Assembly (NCBI GenBank): GCA_964415045.1
Contig: CAYPZL010000113.1
Coordinates: forward strand, 1-18,667
Direction of reading: 5' to 3'
DNA from: CAYPZL01 sp964415045
GTDB taxonomy: Bacteria; Planctomycetota; Phycisphaerae; Sedimentisphaerales; Anaerobacaceae
DNA length: 18,667 nucleotides
This document shows, one piece after another, positions 7,917 to 18,667 of this stretch. The notes under the pieces are model-generated. The model was not told where the DNA came from and did no database searches. It worked only from the letters and a program-made list of their open reading frames with translations. Within the stretch, counting starts at the first letter, position 1, and each line of letters opens with the position of its first letter. The translations under genes and the position numbers were made by a program.

Positions 7917-8735
7917 TCACTCTGCCTCCTCGGCAAACAAGACGCCTCGCCGATAGACCTTAGCCCTCCCCTTATCCTCCCGCTCTGCCAGGCACTCCTC
8001 CAGCCGTGCCATACGAGTTATGCGCTCATACAACGTGTGCAGATCATCTCTAGTGTCCTGCAGGACCGGCCGAGCGGGGTGCATGACCCGGTTCCGTAGA
8101 TCGTTCAGCCCGCTGGTAGCCCTTTCAAACGCACTGCGCGATGAGAACCCGAGCTTCCCGCGTAGCGGATTGCTCTTTGCGATTATGTTTAGCATGTCAC
8201 TCAGGTAGAGCATCTCAAAGACAGATACGTCTACATCCTTCTCGGCTAATTCTATCTGCTTTCTCTCGATTTCTTTACGATGGTCTTCGCTTAGCTCGTT
8301 CAATACCTCCGCTTCCGATATGCCGTGTGAGCGTATGAAGACTGCCAGCTGCATCTCCAGCTCGGCCAGGCGGAGGTAGAACGCGGTGCGGGCGCCCGCT
8401 TTGTTCAGATCGGCAGGGGTAACCAAGCCAGCGAAACCGTCGCCGCTAAGGAGAAAACAGGCAGGTTTTTCCCGCTCGATGAAAAAGGCTATCAGCCGCT
8501 CGATCGGCACGTCGTACGTAAGACACCACTCCAGCGTGAGCGGGCGGACCACAAACGATGGATCGGTGATAAGGCCAACGACTTTGTCATCCTCAACGAC
8601 CGGGATTACGTCGAAGCGTAACCTCCTATCCTCATCCAACACGTGATGGCGCGGACCGTCCCTCTTCCACGTGACCCAATCGGCACGGGGCGTCATGATC
8701 TGGGCGGCTGTGAACAAGGAGATCATCTCTCTCAT
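7917..8735 (-). CDS. CBS-domain protein with C-terminal HEPN (Swt1-like) domain
   Basis: A 272-residue protein ending 19 nt before the big helicase start. The N-terminal 115 residues read as a CBS pair: FTAAQIMTPR (8-17), DVIPVVEDDKVVGLITD (42-58), then CFLLSGDGFAGLVTPADL (93-110). CBS pairs bind adenosine nucleotides or related ligands. After LRLAELEMQL the rest is helical and ends in LNDLRNRVMHPARPVL, which contains Arg214-x4-His219, the Rx4-6H signature of HEPN ribonucleases; it most resembles Swt1-type HEPN. ATG 8735 has GGAGGT 7 nt upstream. A plausible role is a nucleotide-controlled RNase, or a non-catalytic adaptor for the helicase behind it. The presence of both domains is reasonably sure; RNase activity is inferred from the motif alone. 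No transmembrane segment is seen. Confidence 0.8.
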   Translation of the reverse strand: MREMISLFTAAQIMTPRADWVTWKRDGPRHHVLDEDRRLRFDVIPVVEDDKVVGLITDPSFVVRPLTLEWCLTYDVPIERLIAFFIEREKPACFLLSGDGFAGLVTPADLNKAGARTAFYLRLAELEMQLAVFIRSHGISEAEVLNELSEDHRKEIERKQIELAEKDVDVSVFEMLYLSDMLNIIAKSNPLRGKLGFSSRSAFERATSGLNDLRNRVMHPARPVLQDTRDDLHTLYERITRMARLEECLAEREDKGRAKVYRRGVLFAEEAE

Positions 8736-8894
8736 TCGCGTTACCTCCGGGCAGCATTTGCGTTACCGTCGTCTCGCTTGCCCATCGTTCCCAACCCTGC
8801 CTACGCCTTCAACACGAGAAGGCGGGTGCGGTATTTTCTAACCTTCTGTAGCTGTTCATGCTCCGATGCTTGGACGACCCCACAAATAGGTGCA
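8736..8894. other. Intergenic stretch with a decayed coding fragment
   Basis: 159 bases between the unknown 324-residue gene and the CBS-HEPN gene. On the minus strand it holds the ribosome site GGAGGT for the CBS-HEPN start and a short frame reading EHEQLQKVRKYRTRLLVLKA before a stop. Part of this matches, at DNA level, a fragment near 10152-10185. I see no promoter or terminator that convinces me. It looks like leftover coding sequence between inserted cargo and the next gene. Confidence 0.5.
8800..8833 (-). repeat. 34-bp degenerate repeat, copy B
   Basis: 27 of 34 bases match 10152-10185 without gaps. On the minus strand this copy reads YRTRLLVLKA followed by a stop; the other reads YRTCRLVLEAWEQ. 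Most of the differences fall at third codon positions or make related residues, as expected if both descend from the same coding sequence. The two copies bracket the unknown gene at 8895-9869 in the same orientation. Confidence 0.55.
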
Positions 8895-9869
8895 CTACCC
8901 CTTTGCGTCACCCGGCTCTAAAACAGCAAACCGTTCATTGTCATTCCACAGAATGTGCAGTACTGAACTGTTCGTCCTCGCTATATCCCATTGTTCCTGC
9001 ACTATTCTCGTCTTTATACCTATCATCGACAGTAGCCCCGTAAGAGCTAATGACGTAAACCATCGAATGTTCCTATTCCAGTAATACGGTGCTTCCTGGG
9101 CGATTTTCGCCGGAAGAAAAGGGTTATATCTCACAGACTCTGAGTAATTCCAAAGAACATCATACCACCATGCACGAACATCAAAACCGAGCTGTTTATC
9201 CTTTGCAAGGGTCTTCTTTAGGTGTTTTTTGCGCGCACTGATAAACGATGCTTCAATGATGTCGGCGAAGTGCTCCTTTTTGCAGGTTGCTATATAGAAT
9301 TTTCTAAGAGGTGTAGGAATCGATGAATTCCCTAATGCTTCCCAATCAGAGTTACACAACGCAGAGGCCCTCATTGTGTTTGCCCAGAGATAGAACGGCG
9401 GACCCATTGCACTTAGTAAATGCCCATGGCGTACGCTAAATATCCCGTCTCTCTTGCCAAATAGATATCTCCGTCTGCTTCTACGGCCACGTTGGAGTGA
9501 GCTCGCTGGCAGAAAAAGCGCCAGGCATCGCTCCAATAGAAAGAATGAAAGGACATAGCTAAAACTCTGCAATACATACGCAGCGCCGTCACTCGTAGGA
9601 AAGAACGTCATATAGCTCTCAGCATCTGCGCCCCATAGCTCACTTTCCAGGTGGAAGATGTAGGCCAGCTCTGAGTCATTTATTACCCTAATCCGCGGCA
9701 TTTCTAAGCCATTGAGTTGATTACGAACTTGTCGTGCGTAGCGCTGAGCAACATCGGTAAAAGTCGTCTCAACACTTGGCTGCAGTTGCAGATACGCAAT
9801 CAGCGCGTGAAGTGAGGCCGTTAGAAACCCATTGATCCAATTCCAGCGCCTTATTGCTTCCACAACCAT
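8895..9869 (-). CDS. Unknown 324-residue protein in an AT-richer segment
   Basis: An intact frame with a textbook ribosome site, AGGAGG, 7 nt before ATG 9869, so translation is very likely. I do not recognise the family. The product is mainly helical and aromatic-rich: AYVLQSFSYVLSFFLLERCLALF (residues about 97-119) is a hydrophobic helix with a charged interruption, followed by a basic patch (LQRGRRSRRRYLFGKR). Another basic stretch, SARKKHLKKTLAKDKQ, precedes WWYDVLWNYSESVRYNPF, and WFTSLALTGLLSMIGI lies near the end. There is no signal peptide and no clear membrane topology. The DNA is visibly less GC-rich than the flanking defence genes, as is the DUF3800 gene upstream, and decayed fragments flank it on both sides. 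It could be a HEPN-like or AbiV/YaaC-like all-helical defence accessory protein, but I see no motif that proves this. Confidence 0.75.
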   Translation of the reverse strand: MVVEAIRRWNWINGFLTASLHALIAYLQLQPSVETTFTDVAQRYARQVRNQLNGLEMPRIRVINDSELAYIFHLESELWGADAESYMTFFPTSDGAAYVLQSFSYVLSFFLLERCLALFLPASSLQRGRRSRRRYLFGKRDGIFSVRHGHLLSAMGPPFYLWANTMRASALCNSDWEALGNSSIPTPLRKFYIATCKKEHFADIIEASFISARKKHLKKTLAKDKQLGFDVRAWWYDVLWNYSESVRYNPFLPAKIAQEAPYYWNRNIRWFTSLALTGLLSMIGIKTRIVQEQWDIARTNSSVLHILWNDNERFAVLEPGDAKG

Positions 9870-9892
9870 AACTAATCCTCCTGCGCAACGAG

Positions 9893-9904
9893 CTTAAATT
9901 TAAG
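9893..9904. promoter_or_regulatory. 12-bp perfect AT palindrome upstream of the unknown gene
   Basis: CTTAAATTTAAG is a perfect palindrome lying 23 nt before ATG 9869, between the end of the methylase remnant and the AGGAGG site. Position and symmetry would suit an operator, but AT-rich palindromes arise easily by chance. Confidence 0.2.
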
Positions 9905-9905
9905 T

Positions 9906-10142
9906 CTAAAACCCTCCAAGGATTTCACGTTTGGCCTCTAGCGATACTCTGAATTGCGTCTGCTTGCGCTCGCTTGAACGAAAGCCGCGCTTAAGGTCAA
10001 TGCTCTCCCACCTGCAGCAGACGAGGACGGTGCGATCCATCCCGGTGTGGAGTCCTTCAAGATGGACCATGCCCTGGTCGTGACGGATTGAGCCATTAAC
10101 CTTTAAGATCGAGGCCATTATACTCATCCCCTTTCGTTCCAT
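9906..10142 (-). pseudogene. Remnant of a second Eco57I-type methylase C-terminus
   Basis: A 78-codon frame whose last 53 or so residues align without gaps to the C-terminus of the intact methylase at 11359-15057. Here HLEGLHTGMDRTVLVCCRW and IDLKRGF correspond to RLRELHTAMDRAILACYGW and LDLKHGF in the intact gene; about half the positions are identical. The rest of a methylase is missing: there is no catalytic core or NPPF motif near it. The divergence suggests a different methylase of the same family lost by deletion, not a recent duplication. An upstream ATG with a modest ribosome site could still allow expression of the stub. It lies directly downstream of the DUF3800 gene, which in the intact unit also follows a methylase. 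Confidence 0.75.
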
Positions 10143-10350
10143 TTAGCTGTTCCCATGCCTCCAGCACGAGGCGGCAGGTGCGGTATTCGCCATACTGGTG
10201 GCTTTCCTTCTCTTTCAGCACCCGGAAGGTCTCGCCGGGGAAATTCCTAACTGCAACGCAGGTCCCGCCTAGCCCGTTCCCGGAAGCTACCTCTAGCTGA
10301 CAGAGTGCAAGCATCGTCGTTGTGAAACATCGTCTGTTACAAACCATCAA
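10096..10350 (-). pseudogene. Decayed coding fragment of unknown origin
   Basis: The minus strand after the DUF3800 stop is open in one frame. It contains a protein-like stretch, VAVRNFPGETFRVLKEKE then YGEYRTCRLVLEAWEQL, that ends in a stop at 10096. The composition is that of a charged helix from a larger protein. The first codons of the frame lie inside the DUF3800 gene, so it is not a whole gene. A weaker copy of the YRTCRLVLEAW part occurs at 8800-8833. I cannot name the parent protein. Together with the methylase stub it fills the 467-base stretch between the DUF3800 gene and the unknown gene. Confidence 0.5.
10152..10185 (-). repeat. 34-bp degenerate repeat, copy A
   Basis: Matches 8800-8833 at 27 of 34 positions, in the same orientation. 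This copy keeps an open frame (YRTCRLVLEAW), so it is probably closer to the ancestral coding sequence. Confidence 0.55.
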
Positions 10351-11358
10351 AGGGAAGCTCCACCATTTTGTTACCGCTTTGGATATTGTCAGTGTTTGGC
10401 TGCTTAAAAGTTATCTGACCGCCTTGAAACTCCACCTGGCTAATCGTAAACGTTCGGTAGTGTCCACTATGCTTGAATCCTTTTCCGCGTTCTACTTTAT
10501 TTAACATTTCTAGAACAGGGAATGAGACAATTGAACGCTTATTATCATACTTCTCTCCAATTCGGGGTGTCCGCGGTACATCACGAATTCCAACAAAGTA
10601 GAGATGTCGTACAGCGCCAAGCAATAAGTCCGCCACTTGAAGAAGGTTAGCGTGCATGTATTCGGAGGAGTCAGGTTCGTGATCCTTATGGTCTGACGAC
10701 AGTTGCATGATGGTTGCATTTGGATGAATGGTGACATAATCTCGCAAAGGTGCACGCCCTCTGGATTCTTCGATAATTAGTTGCCATAGAATTCGTTCTT
10801 CGTTAAATGGTCTGTGTTCTGGATAGCCGTCACATATGACATGCAAAATCTCGATCCGATTCTCGTCGCTGTAGAGATAGTGCGCTGCACCTTTAAGAAG
10901 GATCCGAAGAATCGTCTCATCATGTCTCAGGCGTTTCTCCCTTCTCGTATCCCCTCCATACAAGGTGAGATCAGCACCTTTGGGATAGAACATGACGGCA
11001 AGCTTGAATGCCAGCGGTTGTTTCAGCGGTGGCCTCACGTCCTTGGTACGCATTGCTTCAACGGCAAGAGTGACAACTTCAAACAGGGCTTGGTCGGGTT
11101 CGATCCACTTCCTCCCACTTAGCCCGGAAAAATGGAATTTCCGATTGCAGTGGCGTTCTTCACGAATGCGCATCATGTGCTCAAAGAAAAGTGCGCTGGG
11201 GCTGGACGTATCCTGCGACGGACCGAACAAGGGTGTGTTTTGGCTTACCTGTAACTGTTCTGGAACGAAAAGCAAAACATGGCCCTTCAAGCTCTCTCCG
11301 GGCACATCCTTGGTTTCATCGTGGTAAACAATGACACGATTCGTTTTGGCTGATTGTG

Positions 11359-11362
<4 letters not shown>
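10337..11362 (-). CDS. DUF3800 domain protein
   Basis: A 341-residue protein with the DUF3800 pattern: an N-terminal beta strand with acidic residues, VIVYHDETK (Asp15, Glu16), a central strand HVICDGY (Asp178), a motif around LSSDHKDHEP (221-230), and the C-terminal helix LLQVADLLLGAV with Asp245. DUF3800 is predicted to have an RNase H-like fold in which the spaced acidic residues would bind metal, so nuclease activity is possible but not established. Its ATG overlaps the methylase stop as ATGA, so the two proteins are translationally coupled and probably made in step. The DNA is visibly less GC-rich than the methylase gene. DUF3800 genes are common in mobile and defence regions. Confidence 0.85.
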
Positions 11363-15053
<3,691 letters not shown>

Positions 15054-15057
<4 letters not shown>

Positions 15058-17942
15058 GGCTTCACCACCGGCTGCAATACCAGGATGCCCAAGAGATCCG
15101 GGGAAAACTGGGGTTTGACTTTCAGCTCCCGCACGCGAAGCGACACGGCCTTGCGGACGCGCTTGTGGCTCTCTCCCAGTTCCTGCGCTCGCTGAGTAAT
15201 TCTCGCGCGGATCACTTTTTGAACCGGGCTTTTGTCTCCCCATTCGCCGTCCGCTGCTCTCCACTCGCCGATTTCCGCAAGGGCCGTTTCTACCAATTCG
15301 CGCTTTTCCGCGTAGGGAATATTCGCATCAGGCTTGGCATCGGCGAGGAGACGCAACGCCCCGTCGTCACTGAGCCACGGGTCCTCGTCCACACCTAAGG
15401 GGTGGTAGCCCACAGCAAGCACCTCTTCGGAGAGGAGCGGCGCCCGGTCGGGGATCTCCACCAGGTAGCGCACACGCAGGAGAAGCAGGGTCGTAAGGAA
15501 GTTTACAGCCCGAGTTCGTAGCACTCCGCACCGGGATGCCACGGCTTCCTTGCCCTTGGTCAAGGCTTCCTCCAGGAGATATCGCGCCAGCGCCGCCACA
15601 AATCGATGGTTGCGGCCCACGTACTCCGCGCCTTCCGGCGTGGGCGAGACAAAGCTGATCCGCCAATCGCCGTCCTTTATCTCCCCGGGCAGCTCGAAAC
15701 GAACGGCATCGGGGAGGGTCGCCGTAGCTTGCGCCGACAGGTCAACGCGGAACACATGGGAGTGCCTCCGGTCAGGGTGGATGGGGAGGCCGATCCGCTG
15801 AGCAGCGCTCAGAACGAACTCCCGCACCGAGTCCGGATCGCCTAGGACCGCGTCGACGGCTTCCAGCTCACGCTCGACTTCTTCCGGTTTGAGCGCCCGC
15901 TGGGCAAAGCGCGTGCGATTGATCCGTTCGCGCTCGGTATCACGGTCCCAGCGCCTGTGGAGCCGCTGAAGATCCTCGTTTTCCTCAAATAGCCGCATTT
16001 GGTGCGCTTGGTCTCGATGTCGTAAGAAGAGCGAGTTAAGAACAGCCTGCATCACTGTTTCGCTCTCCTCGGGAACGGGAACATAGGTACCCAAGGCCCG
16101 ATGGATTTCGCGCGCCTTGTTCAGCAGCACTTCGATCACAGCCCCATCGATCGGATTATCACGGCCGTAGAAGCGCACGGCCTTTACTTGACGAGCTGTC
16201 TGGCCGTAGCGGTCGACGCGGCCTTCACGCTGCTCGAGGCGATTGGGGTTCCATGGCAGGTCGTAGTGGAGGACGGCCGTAAACTTCTCCTGTAGGTTGA
16301 TGCCTTCCGAAAGGCAATCGGTGGCGACCAGCACCCGCGGTCGGTCACGGTCGATTTCGGCGATCTTCATGCGCCGTTCTTCGTCGCCGATACGGCCGGT
16401 GATGGCGGTGACCTGCACGCCGCCACCAAGGGCGTGCCGCAACCCGTCCGCCACGTACTCGGCCGTCGCCACGTATCTGCACCAAACGATGGGATGAAAG
16501 CCTTCCTGAATAAGCTTCTGGGTAACTTCCACGCAGCGGGCAAGCTTGGTATCCTGCCCGGAATTGCGAAGATCGTGAGCGAGACGCGCTAGTTGACGTA
16601 ATTTGCGCCGGTCGCTGTCGGGAAGGCTAGCTCTTGCCTCTTCTATAGGCGGTGTGGGAACTTCATCGTCAGTGATATTGTTTGAGGCTTCAAAGATAAA
16701 AGGGGCGAAATCAGGTTCTTCCTCGCTCAGCTCAAGTTCACCCTCCCGTTTCTCCAGGGCCGCGACGGCCGCCGCCGGACTGGACATCACGCACCGCAAC
16801 AGGGCCAGCGCGCCCCAGTAGCGGACCCGGCGCTTCCGCTCTTCCAGTTCCCGGCCCGTGCGGACGATCTCGGAACAAAAGTCATAGGTCCTGTCAAAGA
16901 GCCGCCGGTAGGCATCTGAAAGGGAGTAAGTCCCGTCAACGGGATCGCGTTTCGGGAAACACTGTTCCTCTTCCCAACCTTGCTCGATGTCCTTGCGGGT
17001 CCGTTGCACGAAGTGACGGGCCAGCACGATCCGCTCCGGCTCCCGCAACGACCCCACGTCCCAATCACGGAACTCGGGACGCAAGAGGCCCAGAAGAGAG
17101 CGGAACGCGGCCTCAACCCCACTGTGAGGCGTGGCTGTGAGCAAGATGAGGTGTCGACGCTCATCTTGGGCGATTTTCTGCAAAAGCTGGTGCCGCTGCT
17201 GCTGGCTCTTGTTGCGCGTACTCGCTTCTGCAGCTCCGTGCACCTCGTCCACAATCACCAGCTCAGGACAGAACTGCAGGAACTGATACCTGTTCCGGTC
17301 GCTCTTGACCCAGTCAATGCTGATGACCTGAATAGGGTAGTACTCATAGATACTCTTGGTTTTCGGCTTGTTACGCTCGAGGCGGCCGATAGTACTGGAG
17401 CGGATGACGACGGCTTCGAGGTTGAATTTCTCACGCAGCTCCTTTTCCCATTGGTCGCACAGATAAGGAGGACAGATGACGGCCATACGGTGTACCTCGC
17501 CGCGGTCGATCAGTTCTCGCGCGATCAGGAGCGCCTCGATCGTCTTGCCCACTCCCACGTCGTCGGCGATGAACAACCGCACCGGATCGAGGCGCAACGC
17601 CATAAGAAGCGGAACGAACTGATAGACGCGTGGGCGAATAGAAACCCTGCCCAATGACCGGAGGGGTGTGGCCCCGTCGCGCAGCGTTAACCGAGCGGCC
17701 TGCCACAGCAGATGAGCACTGGCAGCATCCGAAAGGTCCTCGGATGATGGCGGAGGAAACTGCGACGGACGAATGCGCTCCTCGGGCAGGGCGGACTGGA
17801 TGATGGTTGTTAGAGACCTGTGGACCGCGACCACCTCATCGGTTACACCCGTCAGGGGCCGCAGTCGGTAGATGTTCTCGTCATCGCTGGGGAGGAGGAC
17901 CCAGTCCCGATCGCGCAAACGTACGATGCTTCCAGGCTGCAT
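15054..17942 (-). CDS. drmD: DrmD-like SNF2-family helicase
   Basis: A 962-residue SNF2-type ATPase. After an N-terminal beta-rich region (SIVRLRDRDWVLLPSD), the ATPase core has RVYQFVPLLMAL (Q motif region), Walker A DDVGVGKT (127-134), Walker B DEVH (232-235) and LLTATPHSG (268-275). Lobe 2 has VATDCLSEGINLQ (539-551) and PNRLEQREGRVDRYGQ (566-581), motifs V and VI. The long C-terminal part has no named domain. Size, the VRLFIADDVGVGKTIEAL stretch and the position before an Eco57I-type methylase match DrmD, the SNF2 helicase of class 1 DISARM. ATG 17942 has GAGGTGATG just upstream. The stop overlaps the methylase start as ATGA. It likely moves along double-stranded DNA and helps the system act on unmethylated phage DNA. 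A short repeat-like stretch codes GEWRAADGEW near residue 893. SNF2 identity is certain; the DrmD assignment is probable. Confidence 0.85.
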
Positions 17943-17951
17943 TTCATCACC

Positions 17952-18356
17952 TCATCTGTTGAGGACCGGCAAAGAAGCTTTGGGCACCTCGCACTTCTCC
18001 ACCGCCGCGACCCGCTCCAAGATATCGATATAGTCGGGATGGACCGGGAAGATGTTGACGAACTCGTCCATCCGCTCGTTCATGTGGCCGTAGAACTTGA
18101 CGAAAGGTGTGAGGTATTCGCGGATCTTGGCCTGCTGCTCACCGGTCTTCTTGAGCAGGCGCTCGACTAAGTGTTTAGCCCTCTGGAGAATCCGGCTGAG
18201 ACGGCCCCAAGGAATCTGTAAAACAAGTTGTTTGATAATTGTCTTGTCCAGAAAAGCTTTAGCAAACTTCATCATATACCAAAGGTTTTCGGCCGCAGAG
18301 TTGAAGCGGCGCTCGGCAAGGGCACATGCCCCGCTATCTTGTCCGCTGCCTGCCAC
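17952..18356 (-). pseudogene. Chimeric remnant: DUF1016 (YhcG) piece joined to DUF6079 piece
   Basis: An open frame of 134 codons (first codon GTG) that is not one protein. Residues about 17-57, with AENLWYMMKFAKAF and IIKQLVLQIPWGRLSRIL, match the N-terminal DUF1016 domain of YhcG-type nucleases, where NLWYM and Q(I/L)PWGH are hallmarks; the usual His after PWG is Arg here. From about residue 70, AKIREYLTPFVKFYG, MNERMDEFVNIFPVHPDY and LERVAAVEK resemble the interior of DUF6079 ATPases found in phage-resistance loci. The catalytic nuclease part of YhcG and the ATPase core of DUF6079 are both absent. The frame stops 9 nt before the DrmD ATG, and its end carries the DrmD ribosome site. It is probably a deletion scar, though a short fusion peptide may still be translated and help ribosomes reach drmD. 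Confidence 0.7.
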
Positions 18357-18418
18357 AAGGTCTGCTCGAAGCCAAGCGTTGCGCCGTTTGCACTCTTCGC
18401 GGACTTCCTACGCGCCAT
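18272..18418 (-). pseudogene. Truncated start of a type I HsdM methylase
   Basis: An ATG at 18418 with GGGGGAC 4-5 nt upstream opens a 48-codon frame. Its first 28 residues, with NGATLGFEQTLWQAADK, are the characteristic N-terminus of HsdM, the methylase subunit of type I restriction systems. The match breaks off abruptly after ADK; the rest of the frame is unrelated and stops at 18272. The end overlaps the DUF1016-DUF6079 remnant in a different frame. The start codon and ribosome site look intact, so the promoter region of a lost type I operon may now feed the downstream genes. Confidence 0.72.
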
Positions 18419-18441
18419 TACGTCCCCCATTCAAACCCGGG

Positions 18442-18484
18442 AATACAAAACAAAACCGCCCCGCGGGCATTCCGCCCCGGGGCG
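18442..18484 (-). terminator. Intrinsic terminator or attenuator hairpin
   Basis: On the minus strand, arms CGCCCCG (18484-18478) and CGGGGCG (18463-18457) pair over a 14-base loop and are followed by GTTTTGTTTTGTATT. The upstream arm lies in the 12-bp perfect palindrome CGCCCCGGGGCG (18473-18484), so alternative pairings exist. It sits 23 nt before the HsdM-remnant ATG. It either ends a gene to the right of the window or attenuates the promoter just upstream. Confidence 0.65.
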
Positions 18485-18643
18485 TCGAATCCAGCGCGAA
18501 AGCACCGTTGAATTCGTCCTTTCACTCCATCCCACCCTCTCCCGTCTATTCATGTATTATACAGCATCCTCCCGTTCGGCATGAAACGAAACGGCATTCC
18601 CCTTCAGGGGGTTTTCAGCGCAGAATCGACTCCACGCCCCGGG
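18473..18643. repeat. Imperfect inverted repeat at the right edge
   Basis: CCCGGGGCGT at 18476-18485 recurs as its reverse complement, ACGCCCCGGG, at 18634-18643. Flanking bases are loosely related (TCGAATCC on one side, GAATCGACTCC on the other). The segment between them holds the candidate promoter and no gene. It could be a pair of repeat-element ends or GC-rich coincidence. Confidence 0.3.
18556..18585 (-). promoter_or_regulatory. Candidate sigma70-type promoter
   Basis: A perfect TATAAT on the minus strand (18561-18556) with a weak -35, TTCATG, 18 bases further up. Transcription would start near 18549 and run left, through the hairpin at 18442-18484 and into the defence genes. The -10 box is ideal but the -35 matches only half of TTGACA, so this is tentative. 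It is the only promoter candidate seen before drmD. Confidence 0.35.
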
Positions 18644-18667
18644 CAATTCTTGCGACAACGTAGCAAA

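Noticed and set aside
7898..7936. 13-codon 5' extension of the large helicase
   Set aside because: The ATG at 7936 overlaps the CBS-HEPN stop and has no good ribosome site, while ATG 7897 has AGGGGGGAG at proper distance and begins the family-like MSIFELHE.
8834..8894. Short minus-strand frame running past the end of the unknown gene into EHEQLQKVRKYRT
   Set aside because: It could be a frameshifted tail of the unknown gene, but nothing in the protein supports that and the DNA match to 10152-10185 explains it better as a leftover fragment.
10117..10122. TATAAT on the minus strand, a possible promoter for the unknown gene
   Set aside because: The -35 region at the right distance (TAAATG) is poor and the box lies inside decayed coding sequence about 250 bases before the start codon.
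15058..15264. 69-codon 5' extension of the methylase frame
   Set aside because: It lies wholly inside the helicase gene and is rich in Gly/Arg/Ser. The ATGA overlap at 15057 gives a better start.
18597..18615. CCCC-TTCA-GGGG hairpin followed by GTTTT on the plus strand
   Set aside because: The stem is only 4-5 bp and the T-run is four bases. No plus-strand gene ends before it, so I do not call it a terminator.

Overview
This 18.7 kb window is a bacterial anti-phage (defence-island) locus. Every gene I can support lies on the minus strand, so transcription runs from right to left. The DNA is fairly GC-rich, starts have strong GGAGG-type ribosome sites, and genes are packed with ATGA or TGATG overlaps. 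There are no rRNA, tRNA or housekeeping genes, so the organism cannot be named beyond a GC-rich bacterium.

In order of transcription: the right edge (18419-18667) has a candidate promoter and a GC hairpin followed by a T-rich tract. Next comes a small gene graveyard (17952-18418) holding the start of a type I HsdM methylase, a DUF1016/YhcG piece and a DUF6079 piece. The main block follows: a DrmD-like SNF2 helicase (15054-17942), an Eco57I/PglX-type adenine methylase (11359-15057) and a DUF3800 protein (10337-11362), joined by 4-nt overlaps. From 8736 to 10336 there are decayed fragments, including the C-terminus of a second methylase, around one intact unknown gene (8895-9869). A CBS-HEPN protein (7917-8735) then precedes a 1,674-residue helicase that carries DUF1998 and a C-terminal Vsr/PD-(D/E)XK-like nuclease (2873-7897). 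A 46-codon ORF, a DUF262-HNH protein (945-2717), a small helical protein and a Cas4-like PD-(D/E)XK nuclease that runs off the left edge complete the row.

The order SNF2 helicase, adenine methylase, then helicase/DUF1998 matches the logic of class 1 DISARM. The departures are what make the locus interesting: the DrmA- and DrmB-type functions appear fused in one chain with a nuclease, no phospholipase-D protein (DrmC) is visible, a CBS-HEPN protein sits directly before the big helicase, and a DUF262/nuclease module is appended. My inference is that the methylase marks self DNA, the two ATPases recognise and process unmarked DNA, and the nuclease and HEPN domains provide cleavage or a back-up RNA-targeting response. 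These assignments rest on motifs read by eye and on remembered family patterns; no database search was possible.
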